NCBI GenBank assembly: GCA_004563405.1
Contig: SFTH01000010.1
Location: forward strand, 1-64,000
Origin: a bacterium
GTDB taxonomy: Bacteria > Bacillota > Clostridia > Christensenellales > Aristaeellaceae
Length of the DNA: 64,000 nucleotides
Direction: 5' to 3'
Under the pieces are notes generated by a model. That model was not told where the DNA came from. It was given only the letters and a program-made list of their open reading frames with translations, and did no database searches. Made by a program: the position numbers and the translations under genes. Positions 17,124-25,700 of this stretch are shown here, one piece after another; positions within the stretch are counted from its first letter, which is position 1; each line of letters opens with the position of its first letter.

Positions 17124-19205
17124 ATGAAAGATTATCAGGCCAAGAATATCCGCAACATCTCTGTTGTGGGCCATGGCAGCGAAGGCAAGACCACTCTGGT
17201 TGAAGCGCTTCTGTTCACCGCCGGTGCGATCGACCGCCAGGGCCGCGTGGAAGACGGTTCCACCACCACCGACTTTGAGGCCGAGGAGACCAAGCGACAG
17301 ATTTCCATCAGCGCCGCCATGGCACCGCTGGAGTGGAAGAATACCAAGATCAACCTGATCGACATTCCCGGTTACTTCGATTTTGCGGGCGAGCAGTCCG
17401 GCCCGCTGACCGTGTGCGAGGGCGCGCTGATTACCGTGGGCGCAGTTTCCGGCCTGAACGTCGGCGCGGAGAAGGCCTGGGCCATGTGCGACAAGACCCA
17501 CACCTCCCGCATGATCGTCATCAACCAGATGGATCGCGAGAACGCCAACTTTGAGAAGGCGCTCGCCACCATCACCGAAAAGTACGGCAGCCACATTGCG
17601 CCCATCGAGGTTCCGATCGTGGAGAACGGCAAGTTCACCGGCGTCGTCTGTGTGCTGGAGAACAAGGCTTTCGTCGGCGAGGGCAAGACCATGAAGGAGA
17701 TCGAGATTCCCGACTTCGTGGCCGGCGAGGTGGAATCCGCGCGCGAGGCCATTATGGAGGCCGCAGCGGGCGCTGAGGATGAACTGATGGAGAAGTTCTT
17801 CGAGGACGGCGAGCTCTCCTTTGAAGATATGATGCACGGCCTGCGCCAGGGCATCAAGGACGGCACGGTCGTTCCGGTCGTGTGCTGCTCCGGCATCACC
17901 CGCGTCGGCCTGACCAAGGTTCTGGACAACGTGATCGACCTGATGCCCTCCCCGGCGGACACCGTGACCGAGGGCGTGAATCCCAAGACGGGCGACGCGG
18001 TTGAGCGCGTGTGCGCCGACGACCAGCCCTTCTCCGCCCGCGTGTTCAAGACCATGGCCGACCCGTTCGTGGGCAAGCTGAGCCTGATGAAGGTGACCTC
18101 CGGCGTGCTGACCGGCGACATGATGCTCTACAACGCCAACGCTGAGAAGACCGAGAAGCCCGGCACCATCTACACCCTGAAGGGCAAGAAGCAGACCGCT
18201 ACCCAGAAGGTCTGCGCGGGCGACATCTGCGCGCTGGCGAAGCTCCAGTCCGTGGCCACCGGTAACACCCTGTGCGACGGCAACAACCCCGTGAAGTTTG
18301 ACGAGATCGAGTTCCCCGCGCCCTGCATCTCCAAGGCCGTGTACGCCAAGAAGGCGGGCGAGGAAGACAAGATCTTCTCCGGCCTGGCGCGCCTGATGGA
18401 GGAGGATCCCACCATCACCGTGACCAAGAACGTGGAGACCACCGAATCCGTGCTGTCCGGCCTGGGCGAGATGCACATCGAGGTCGTGGCCAAGAAGCTG
18501 GCCAGCAAGTTCGGCGCGGAGTGCGTGCTGCAGGATCCCAAGATCCCGTACCGCGAGTCCATCCGCAAGCCCATCGACGTTCAGGGCCGCCACAAGAAGC
18601 AGTCCGGCGGACACGGCCAGTTCGGCGACGTCAAGATCAAGTTCCGTCCCAACGACGACCCGAACGATACCGAATTCCACTTTGAAGACGCCGTTGTCGG
18701 CGGCACCGTACCGCGCAACTTCATTCCCGCGGTTGAAAAGGGCCTGCGCGACAACATCAAGCACGGCGTGCTGGCGGGCTTCCCGGTGGTCGGACTGACT
18801 GCGCAGCTCTACGACGGCTCCTACCATCCGGTCGACTCCTCCGAAATGGCGTTCAAGACGGCGGCCCGCCTGGCCTTCAAGCAGCTGACCGGTGCGAACC
18901 CCATCCTCCTCGAGCCCATCTACCACGTTGAGGTGGATGTGCCGGATCAGTACATGGGCGACATCATCGGCGACATGAACAAGCGTCGCGGTCGCATCAT
19001 GGGCATGGACAAGGTGGGTGAACTGCAGCGCGTCACCGCCGAGGCTCCGCTGTCCGAAATGTTCAAGTATGCCACCGACCTGCGCTCTATGACTCAGGCC
19101 CGCGGCTCCTTCACGATGCGCTTCGAGCGCTACGAGGAAGTCCCCGCAGCGGATGCCAAGAAGATCATCGAGACCTGCAAGCAGGAAGAGGAAGACGAGG
19201 ATTGA
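17124..19205 (+). CDS. Elongation factor G-like GTPase (EF-G paralogue) with Tyr at the catalytic His position
   Basis: The 693-residue protein spans all EF-G domains: an N-terminal GTPase, domain II near 300-390, and domains III-V with LSGLGEMHIEV near 447 and GGTVPRNFIPAVEKG near 535. The GTPase motifs differ from true EF-G: G1 is GHGSEGKTT, G3 is DIPGYFDFAGE where canonical EF-G has DTPGHVDF, and G4 is NQMDREN where NKMDR is usual. This pattern is typical of EF-G-like paralogues (FusA2-type), whose cellular role is unsettled. No rpsL, rpsG or tuf gene is near, which also argues against the housekeeping EF-G. Start ATG at 17124 follows GGGGGAA. A strong terminator follows. Confidence 0.85.
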   Translation: MKDYQAKNIRNISVVGHGSEGKTTLVEALLFTAGAIDRQGRVEDGSTTTDFEAEETKRQISISAAMAPLEWKNTKINLIDIPGYFDFAGEQSGPLTVCEGALITVGAVSGLNVGAEKAWAMCDKTHTSRMIVINQMDRENANFEKALATITEKYGSHIAPIEVPIVENGKFTGVVCVLENKAFVGEGKTMKEIEIPDFVAGEVESAREAIMEAAAGAEDELMEKFFEDGELSFEDMMHGLRQGIKDGTVVPVVCCSGITRVGLTKVLDNVIDLMPSPADTVTEGVNPKTGDAVERVCADDQPFSARVFKTMADPFVGKLSLMKVTSGVLTGDMMLYNANAEKTEKPGTIYTLKGKKQTATQKVCAGDICALAKLQSVATGNTLCDGNNPVKFDEIEFPAPCISKAVYAKKAGEEDKIFSGLARLMEEDPTITVTKNVETTESVLSGLGEMHIEVVAKKLASKFGAECVLQDPKIPYRESIRKPIDVQGRHKKQSGGHGQFGDVKIKFRPNDDPNDTEFHFEDAVVGGTVPRNFIPAVEKGLRDNIKHGVLAGFPVVGLTAQLYDGSYHPVDSSEMAFKTAARLAFKQLTGANPILLEPIYHVEVDVPDQYMGDIIGDMNKRRGRIMGMDKVGELQRVTAEAPLSEMFKYATDLRSMTQARGSFTMRFERYEEVPAADAKKIIETCKQEEEDED

Positions 19206-19217
19206 TTTTCAGACCGG

Positions 19218-19243
19218 GGCGCCGCAATTTGCGGCGCCTTTTT
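19218..19243 (+). terminator. Rho-independent terminator after the EF-G-like gene
   Basis: The 9-bp stem GGCGCCGCA/TGCGGCGCC with a 3-nt loop is followed by TTTTT. Confidence 0.9.
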
Positions 19244-19271
19244 CATACTGATTTTTCTGGAGGTGCGTTTC

Positions 19272-20189
19272 ATGGAGACGCTCATACGCGTATTGGAAAC
19301 TGCCCTGCCGGTGTTTCTGACGCTGGCCATCGGCATGCTCTGCCGGACGAAGAACATACTCACCCGGGAGGGCGTCGCCCAGATGAAGTCCGTGGCCGTC
19401 AACATCGCCCTTCCCGCCGTGCTCTTTTCCGCATTTGCGACAGCAGAGTATTCTCGGGAGAGCATTGCCATACCGGTGGTGATCTTCGCCATCTGCTGCG
19501 CGGCCCTGGCGCTGGGTTTTCTGCTGACGAAGCTGTTCAAGACGCCCGGAAAGCTCACGCCCTTCCTGATGACCGGCTTTGAGGCGGGCATGCTGGGCTA
19601 CGGGCTCTTTGCGCTGCTGTTCAGGGGAGAGCCGAACTCCAGCTTCGCAATCATCGACCTGGGACAGGTGCTGTTTGTGTTCACCGTCTACAAGATGCTG
19701 CTGTGCGGGCGCGGAAATCTGAAGGCTGCGCTCCATGACGCGCTGGTTTCTCCGGTGCTCTGGGCGATCCTCGCGGGCCTGCTCTTCGGCGCGACGGGGC
19801 TTTACGATGCGCTGAAGCCCTCCGGCGTGAGCAGCGTGCTGGATTCCATCGCAGGCTTCATCGCTGCGCCCACCAGCGTTCTGATCCTCATCTCCATCGG
19901 CTATGACCTGATCCCCGGAGAGATCCGCTGGCGCAAGACGGCGGCCATCGTGGGCCTGCGCGTGCTCGTCATGGGCGCGATGCTGGGCGTGGCGCTGCTG
20001 GTCAATCGCCTGCTGCTGGGCGGAATTATGCACACCGGCGCGCTGATACTGATGTTCATCCTGCCGCCGCCCTATGTGCTGCCTGTGTTCGCGGACGCGG
20101 GGGATGAGCGCACGAACATCTCCTCAGCCTTGTCTGTACTGACGCTTTTGAGCATCGCTCTGTTCGCGGTGATGTCCGCAGTTCTGTAA
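19272..20189 (+). CDS. AEC (auxin efflux carrier) family membrane transporter
   Basis: The 305-residue integral membrane protein has about ten hydrophobic segments in the two-by-five arrangement of the AEC family. Typical features are VNIALPAVLFSAFA near 45, TGFEAGMLGYGLFALLFRG near 103 (Gly-rich crossover region), and LILMFILPPPYVLPVFAD near 260. Bacterial members export or import organic acids such as malate; the substrate here is unknown. The ATG at 19272 is 8 nt after GGAGG. No partner gene is visible; it is last before the AT-rich island. Confidence 0.85.
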   Translation: METLIRVLETALPVFLTLAIGMLCRTKNILTREGVAQMKSVAVNIALPAVLFSAFATAEYSRESIAIPVVIFAICCAALALGFLLTKLFKTPGKLTPFLMTGFEAGMLGYGLFALLFRGEPNSSFAIIDLGQVLFVFTVYKMLLCGRGNLKAALHDALVSPVLWAILAGLLFGATGLYDALKPSGVSSVLDSIAGFIAAPTSVLILISIGYDLIPGEIRWRKTAAIVGLRVLVMGAMLGVALLVNRLLLGGIMHTGALILMFILPPPYVLPVFADAGDERTNISSALSVLTLLSIALFAVMSAVL

Positions 20190-20288
20190 AACCGACCGAA
20201 GATTGAAGATAAAGCGATATAAATGTGATATAAACAGATCAAAGTCTGGAGAGACAGACCAAAGTTTGTTTTTGCCACAATACCTTCC

Positions 20289-20495
20289 ATGCTAGTGCGG
20301 ACACCCAGAGAGTTGTCTAGGCAAAGTCAGAGGTACAATTCTGTTCAAGGTAAAAAAGGAAGAGTGGATGGATGTCAAAATACAGTTTTAGTGGTAAATG
20401 AGCATGATTTTTGTCCACCTCTCTTTACTGAAGCAGGCCTTGCTAATGATTTGATAAGGGTTAATACCATCACTTTTTTTGAAACTATACATTAA
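20289..20495 (+). pseudogene. Possible gene remnant of 68 codons in the AT-rich island
   Basis: The frame runs from ATG to TAA with a hydrophobic, protein-like second half (VLVVNEHDFCPPLFTEAG, then NTITFFE) but no Shine-Dalgarno sequence and no recognisable domain. It could be the end of a decayed gene or chance. I do not recognise it. Confidence 0.25.
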
Positions 20496-20509
20496 TTAGT
20501 GTCATGGTT

Positions 20510-20525
20510 AGACTATATATAGTCT
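20510..20525. promoter_or_regulatory. Perfect 16-bp palindrome, candidate operator
   Basis: AGACTATATATAGTCT is a perfect dyad ending 5 bp before the -35 of the promoter at 20531-20559. Its position and symmetry fit a dimeric repressor or activator site. Confidence 0.5.
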
Positions 20526-20530
20526 CCTTA

Positions 20531-20559
20531 TTGCTTTTTGAACTTAAATATGATATAAT
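20531..20559 (+). promoter_or_regulatory. Promoter of the AT-rich island genes (extended -10)
   Basis: TTGCTT, a 17-bp spacer and TGATATAAT (-10 hexamer at 20554-20559) lie 48 bp upstream of the start at 20608. Confidence 0.7.
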
Positions 20560-20607
20560 GAACCGGTTGCAGAATGTTTACGATTTTTTGAAAGGTGGAA
20601 GTTGAAT

Positions 20608-21033
20608 ATGGAGAGATACAAATCCTATCAAGCGATAGAGTATTTTTTCGAAACGACACCTCCCATAATAAAAATGGCAAAAGTAGAGGTAGGCGCACGC
20701 GTTGGTTTATTGAAGAGAACTAAGTGTAAAAAGACGCTAGAACAATATGAAAAAGCAAAGGAGAATCTCAGTATACCATATGGGATTCTCAAGTCAATGC
20801 TTGATAAAAGCGATGCTGACTATACAAGGCTTGGAGTTCAACTTTATGAGATATTCTTTGAATTTCTTGACTTAAGAATTGATAGTCTATCACGTTTTAT
20901 CCAAGGTGAGAGTGTCGATTATCAAGAAGTCGAAAATAAGTCTCAGTCTATCCTCATCAGAACAAGCTGTAAGGTTGACGCTATTCAACCATTGCATTCC
21001 TTGTATTATGCGTTAATCCAAAGACAGAATTGA
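20608..21033 (+). CDS. Hypothetical small helical protein, AT-rich island
   Basis: The 141-residue soluble protein is rich in Lys, Glu, Tyr and Ile and is probably all helical, with no signal peptide or membrane span. The start ATG is 9 nt after AGGTGG; an in-frame TTG at 20602 is too close to that site. I do not recognise a domain. Codon use is strongly A/T-ending, unlike the neighbours, suggesting recent acquisition. The next gene begins 46 bp downstream on the same strand, so the two probably form an operon. Confidence 0.65.
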   Translation: MERYKSYQAIEYFFETTPPIIKMAKVEVGARVGLLKRTKCKKTLEQYEKAKENLSIPYGILKSMLDKSDADYTRLGVQLYEIFFEFLDLRIDSLSRFIQGESVDYQEVENKSQSILIRTSCKVDAIQPLHSLYYALIQRQN

Positions 21034-21079
21034 ATCTATTATTTCTGAGCTATTTTAATCTTTGAAAGGGAAGATAGTG

Positions 21080-21505
21080 ATGAGCATAATCCTGATTATT
21101 CTATATGTCACATTTATGTTTAACTGGCAAAAACAAGTATATGCTTCTCATCATTTTACTGGAGCTTGGCAGCCAATGAAAGGAATACTTTCAATATTCG
21201 CAATTGTTGGTCGCTTGTTTAATCTCTATATATTGATTCGTTACGGATTGAATACAAGTTCAGTAATTAAACCAGTAATTCTATTTGTGATTGGAATTAT
21301 TGGATGGTTTTTGCTTTCAACCATATTTAATGCAATTATCAGAATAAAAGAAACTAGCAACATGACCGATAACGCGAAGTCTTCTAATCATATGCGAACT
21401 TCAATTATTTTGTATCGTATGGATGTGTTTTCTACTTCTGTAGGAGTAATTGCTATGATAATAAATCCTGTTCTTGGGATTATTCTTCTTAATCTTATCC
21501 GTTAG
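21080..21505 (+). CDS. Hypothetical small membrane protein, AT-rich island
   Basis: The 141-residue protein has about four hydrophobic segments (residues 2-15, 37-55, 64-85 and 117-140) with a short polar loop near 87-108. The start ATG is 9 nt after AAAGGG. No family is recognised. It follows the 141-codon soluble gene, and a soluble/membrane pair in a foreign AT-rich patch can be a defence or toxin-immunity pair, but nothing in the sequence proves this. AT-rich codon use matches the upstream gene. Confidence 0.6.
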   Translation: MSIILIILYVTFMFNWQKQVYASHHFTGAWQPMKGILSIFAIVGRLFNLYILIRYGLNTSSVIKPVILFVIGIIGWFLLSTIFNAIIRIKETSNMTDNAKSSNHMRTSIILYRMDVFSTSVGVIAMIINPVLGIILLNLIR

Positions 21506-21967
21506 TGGAGTATCCTTGTGATTCGCTTTGCTTTCGGTATTGTCATGAGCTTCTCTTCATAGTTGTCAAGTTGCTTGCTTTTATGGATTCCAGTTTAAAA
21601 TAGTATGGATAGTATCGCCTGATTGGAGGTATTTATCAGGGCGCGGGATTATTGAGTGGTTACTGGTATTCTGAGCCAATAATGTGAGAATGCAGCTGAT
21701 CGCAACAAGAGGCAGAATGTGGAAATCGAATCAGAAAACTCCTGAAATAGGGCGGATGATTCCGCGCAATTTCAGGAGTTTCGATTGAAGATATGAAATA
21801 CACTGTCTGTTATGGATGGCATGCAGGTGGAGGATCCGCCTTGCACGGGAGGAAAAAGCAAGCCAGTGCAGATACCGGGGTGTTCCCGCACATGAAGCCG
21901 GTATTTTGAGATTATGTCCGTATATATTCCCGGAATCACCAAGCGAAATCATTCGCCAGGAAAGAGT
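21506..21967. other. Gene-free segment with a terminator
   Basis: The segment has no credible coding frame on either strand. It contains the inverted repeat at 21736-21781 and marks the right border of the AT-rich island; composition rises back toward the genome average by about 21.8 kb. Confidence 0.5.
21736..21781. terminator. Terminator of the polC-barnase-barstar transcript
   Basis: A 13-bp perfect stem AAACTCCTGAAAT/ATTTCAGGAGTTT with a 20-nt loop that can pair further is followed by TTTTC on the minus strand. It is the first strong hairpin after the barstar gene. Confidence 0.6.
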
Positions 21968-22234
21968 CTATTCAGCGATGTGGAATCGGAACCCGTCGTT
22001 TTTTCCGGTAGCTTCAAACATGGTCTGGAGCAGCTTGCAGCCGTAGGCGCCGAGGGCGTTCAGCATGGCGGCGGGGTGAGCGAGGGTCACCTCCGCCCGC
22101 ATGCAGCTGATCTCGTCCCAGAGCGCGTCCAGGTTTGCGCCGTAGTGGGGCGGAAGGTGCAAGGCGCGGGCGAGCTCCGCGTGGGCGGCGGCGCGGTCGG
22201 GCATGCGCTCGCCGTCGATGACGTATGTGTTCAT
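21968..22234 (-). CDS. Barstar-family ribonuclease inhibitor
   Basis: The 88-residue cytoplasmic protein is close to barstar in length. The hallmark segment HYGANLDALWDEIS aligns with barstar YGENLDALWDCL and keeps the Tyr and two Asp that contact the barnase active site. It would bind and block the RNase encoded 10 bp upstream before that enzyme is exported. The ATG at 22234 follows GAGGAG. Barnase-then-barstar order with close spacing supports co-expression. It is the last gene of the polC transcript. Confidence 0.9.
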   Translation of the reverse strand: MNTYVIDGERMPDRAAAHAELARALHLPPHYGANLDALWDEISCMRAEVTLAHPAAMLNALGAYGCKLLQTMFEATGKNDGFRFHIAE

Positions 22235-22244
22235 GCTTGCCTCC

Positions 22245-22709
22245 TCAATCATAATACCAGTCGTCGTAGAGCAGCTCGAAGTTCTGGTAGTGGTCGCCGG
22301 AGTAGTAGATCAGGCCGTCGCTGGAAAACAGCAGGCGCTCCGCGCCCCGGTAGCCGCCGAAGTAGTTCACGTCGCACTCGTACCAGTTTCGTCCGCGCGC
22401 CTCGGGAAGGCTGCCCTCCCGGTTGCCGAAACGGTCGCCGCCGATGCTCATGCCCGGGGCCACCGTCCACAGGTTGCCGGAGCGGCTGTCCCAGCCCATG
22501 GAGCGGGCTTCAGCCTTGGTGAGATAATTTGGGGGCAATTCCTCAAAAGCATGAAGATAGAGGGCGACTTCATCGCATTCCGAGTAGTCATAGCCGTATT
22601 CTACGAGGATATCCTCTGTGATGGCCACGTCGCCGTCCACCAAAGCCTCGCAGAGGCCGCTGGAGAACAGCAGAAGAAGGATCAACAGCAGTTGCAACAG
22701 GCGCTTCAA
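22245..22709 (-). CDS. Secreted barnase-type guanyl-specific ribonuclease
   Basis: The 154-residue RNase has a signal peptide. The mature part aligns along its length with barnase: LPPNYLTKAEARSMGW, VAPGMSIGGDRFGNREG, NWYECDVNY, and LIYYSGDHYQNF. Equivalents of barnase Lys27, Arg59, Glu73, Arg83, Arg87 and His102 are all present, so it should be active. The chosen start is TTG at 22709, 9 nt after AGAAGGGAG, which begins directly at the signal peptide (KRLLQLLLILLLLF). An ATG at 22787 overlapping the polC stop would add 26 residues before the signal and lacks a good RBS. Confidence 0.92.
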   Translation of the reverse strand: MKRLLQLLLILLLLFSSGLCEALVDGDVAITEDILVEYGYDYSECDEVALYLHAFEELPPNYLTKAEARSMGWDSRSGNLWTVAPGMSIGGDRFGNREGSLPEARGRNWYECDVNYFGGYRGAERLLFSSDGLIYYSGDHYQNFELLYDDWYYD

Positions 22710-22783
22710 GGATAACGACTCCCTTCTGAATCCGGATTCCAGATCGTCATCTGATATAGACTTCGGTCGGTTATTGGCGGCGG

Positions 22784-25700
22784 TCATCCGCCGAATTCGA
22801 ACAGCGTCACCTGACTGGTCTCGGGCAGGTCGTTCAGGCAGCCGGCCTGCTTCAGCGTCTCCACCACGCTCTTGGAAACCTTGCGGCGCACCATGTCGTC
22901 CTGGGAGATGAAGGGGCCGGAGCTTCGGGCCTCGACGAAGGCCTCCGCCGCGCTGGTGCCCACGCCCGGCAGGGAATTGATGGGTGGCACGATGAAGCCG
23001 TCTTCGTCAATGAAGAAGTCCTTCGCGGCGGACTTGTAGATGTCCAGCGGGCGGATGTGCACGCCGCGCAGGTTCATCTCGATCAGAATCTCCAGCAGCG
23101 TGGCCTCGTCCTCCTTGGTGGCGGTGAGCTCGGCCTTGTCCAGGGCCTTGATGCCCTCGTAGGCTTCGCGCAGTTCGTCCACGCTCTGGGTGCACATGTA
23201 GGAGGCGTTGAAGCTCTCTGCGTTGCGGTGCAGGTAGCAGCAGTAGTAGGCCGCGGGGTAGTAGATCTTGAAGTAGGCGATGCGCAGCGCCATGGTGACG
23301 TAGGCCACGGCGTGGGCGCGGGGGAACATGTACTTGATTTTCTTGCAGCTGTCGATGTACCAGGCGGGCGCGTCCACGGCCTGGATGGCCTCCTCCATCT
23401 CGGGCCTCAGGCCCTTGCCCTTGCGCACGTTCTCCATGGTCTTGAAGGCGATCTCGCTGTCCACGCCCAGGGCGATCAATGCGTTCATGATGTCATCGCG
23501 GGTGCAGATGCACTCCTTCAGCGGAACGCCCGCCTTCACCAGGTCGGCGGCGTTGCCCAGCCACACGTCGGTGCCGTGGGACAGGCCGGAGATGCGGATC
23601 AGCTCCTCCATGGAGGTGGGCTTGGTGTCCTCCAGCATGCCGCGCACGAACTTCGTGCCGAACTCGGGCACGCCCAGCGTGCCGGTCTTGGACACGCCCA
23701 GCTCCTCCGCGGTGATGCCCAGGGCCTCGGTGCCGGAGAACAGGGAGATGATCCTGCCGAACACCTCCGGGTCGTGCAGCGGCACCTTCTGCGGTGCAAT
23801 GCCGGTGAGGTCCTGCAATTTGCGCAGCATGGTGGGGTCATCGTGGCCCAGTACGTCCAGCTTGACCAGAACGTCGTGCATGGAGCTGAAGTCGAAGTGG
23901 GTGGTGATGGTGTCGGAGTTCACGTCGTCCGCCGGATGCTGGATGGGCGTGAACTGGTAGATGGAGTACTCCTTCGGCAGCACCACCATGCCCGCCGGGT
24001 GCTGGCCGGTGGTGCGCTTGACGCCGGTGATGCCGTTGGCCAGGCGCTGCTTTTCTGCGTTGGAGAGGGAGAGCCCCCGCTCCTCGGCGTATTTGAGCAC
24101 ATAGCCGTAGGCGGTCTTTTCGGCGATGGTGCCGATGGTGCCCGCGCGGAAGCAGAACTCCGCGCCGAAGAGCTCCTTGATGTAGTTGTGGGCCACCGGC
24201 TGGTACTCGCCGGAGAAGTTCAGGTCGATGTCGGGCACCTTGTTGCCCTTGAAGCCCAGAAAGACCTCGAAGGGGATGTTGAAGCCGTCGCGCCCCATCT
24301 CCGTTCCGCACACCGGGCAGGCCTTTGGGGGCAGGTCGATGCCGCATGCGTAGCCCGGGGGCACGTCGAACTCGTAGTGCTTGCACTTCGGGCAGATGTA
24401 GTGAGCGGACAGAGAGTTGACCTCCGTGATGCCGGAGAGGAAGGCCACGAAGGACGAACCCACCGAGCCTCGGCTGCCCACGATGTAGCCGTCCGAGAGG
24501 GACTTGGCCACAAGCTTCACGGCGATCATGTACAGCGTGGAGAAGCCGTAGCCGATGATGGCCCCCAGCTCCTTGTCGATGCGCTTCTGCACGATTTCCG
24601 GCAGGGGGTCGCCGTAGATTTCCTTCGCCTTGTTGACGGTCAGCGCGCGCAGCTCGTGCTCCGCCTCGGGCCAGTAGGGCTGGAAGGTCTCCTTGCCCTC
24701 GGGATGCGGAAGGAATACGTGCAGCTCGCCCACCTGATCCGCGATGGCGTTGGGGTTGGTCACGACCACCTCCCGCGCCTTCTCCGGGCCGAGATAGGAG
24801 AATTCCTCCAGCATGTCGTCAGTGGTGCGGAAGTACAGCGGCGGCTGGTTGTCCGCGTCCTCAAAGCCCTTGGAGGCCATCAGTATGGCGCGGAAGATGC
24901 CGTCGTTGGGGTTCATGAAGTGCACGTCGCCCGTGGCGCACACGGGCTTGTGGAGCCTTTCGCCCAGGCGGACGATCCTGCGATTCAGATCCCGCAGCCC
25001 CTCATCGTCGGTGACGGTGCCCTCGCGCTTCAGAAATTCGTTGTTGCCGATGGGCTGAATCTCAAGATAGTCGTAGAAGGACGCGACGCGCTCGACGGCC
25101 CTGTCGTCGCGGCCGTCCAGTATGGCGCGGAACAGCTCGCCCGCCTCGCAGGCGCTGCCGACGATCAGTCCCTCCCGGTGCTTCTGAATCAGGCTCCGCG
25201 GGATTCGGGGCGTGCGGTGGAAGTAGTTGAGGTGGCCTTCGCTCACCAGGCGGTACAGATTCTCCATGCCCTTCTGGGTGGCGGCCAGCAGGATGATGTG
25301 GTAGGCCTGCTTGCCTGCGTCCGTCTGGTAGCAGCTGTTGAGCTCGCCCAGGGTGGAGATGTTCTTCTGGGCGCGCACCTCGCTGAGCACACGCAGCAGG
25401 ACCAGGCTCGTGGCCCGTGCGTCGTGCACGGCCCGGTGCGCGTTGGTCAGGGATACGCCCAGCTGCTTGCAAACGTTGCCCAGCTTGTGGTTCTTGAAGT
25501 TGGGATACTGGTTGCGCACCAGCGCGAGGGTATCCAGCACCGGATGGTCGAAGGGGAGCTTCGCGGCGCGGAATGCCCTGCGGAAGAACGCGATGTCGAA
25601 GGCGGCGTTGTGGGCCACCAGCACCGCGCCCTCGCAGAACTTTGCGAAGGCGGGCATCACGTCCATCAGCTTCGGCTTGCCCCGGAGCATGGCGGTGGTA

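Larger units (their letters stand above)
20190..20607. other. AT-rich segment before the island genes; only a doubtful short frame
   Basis: Base composition drops sharply after the AEC gene. The segment holds a short open frame without a ribosome-binding site (20289-20495), a 16-bp palindrome and the promoter of the next gene. No transposase, integrase or tRNA end was found. Confidence 0.6.

Noticed and set aside
17064..18926. Minus-strand open frame of 620 codons
   Set aside because: It is the antisense of the EF-G-like gene, whose motifs are certain. The His/Ala/Gly-rich product matches nothing.
17124..19205. Tetracycline-resistance ribosomal protection protein (Tet family)
   Set aside because: The domain order is shared, but the G motifs and sequence follow EF-G-like paralogues, and the typical N-terminal AHVDAGKTT of Tet proteins is absent.
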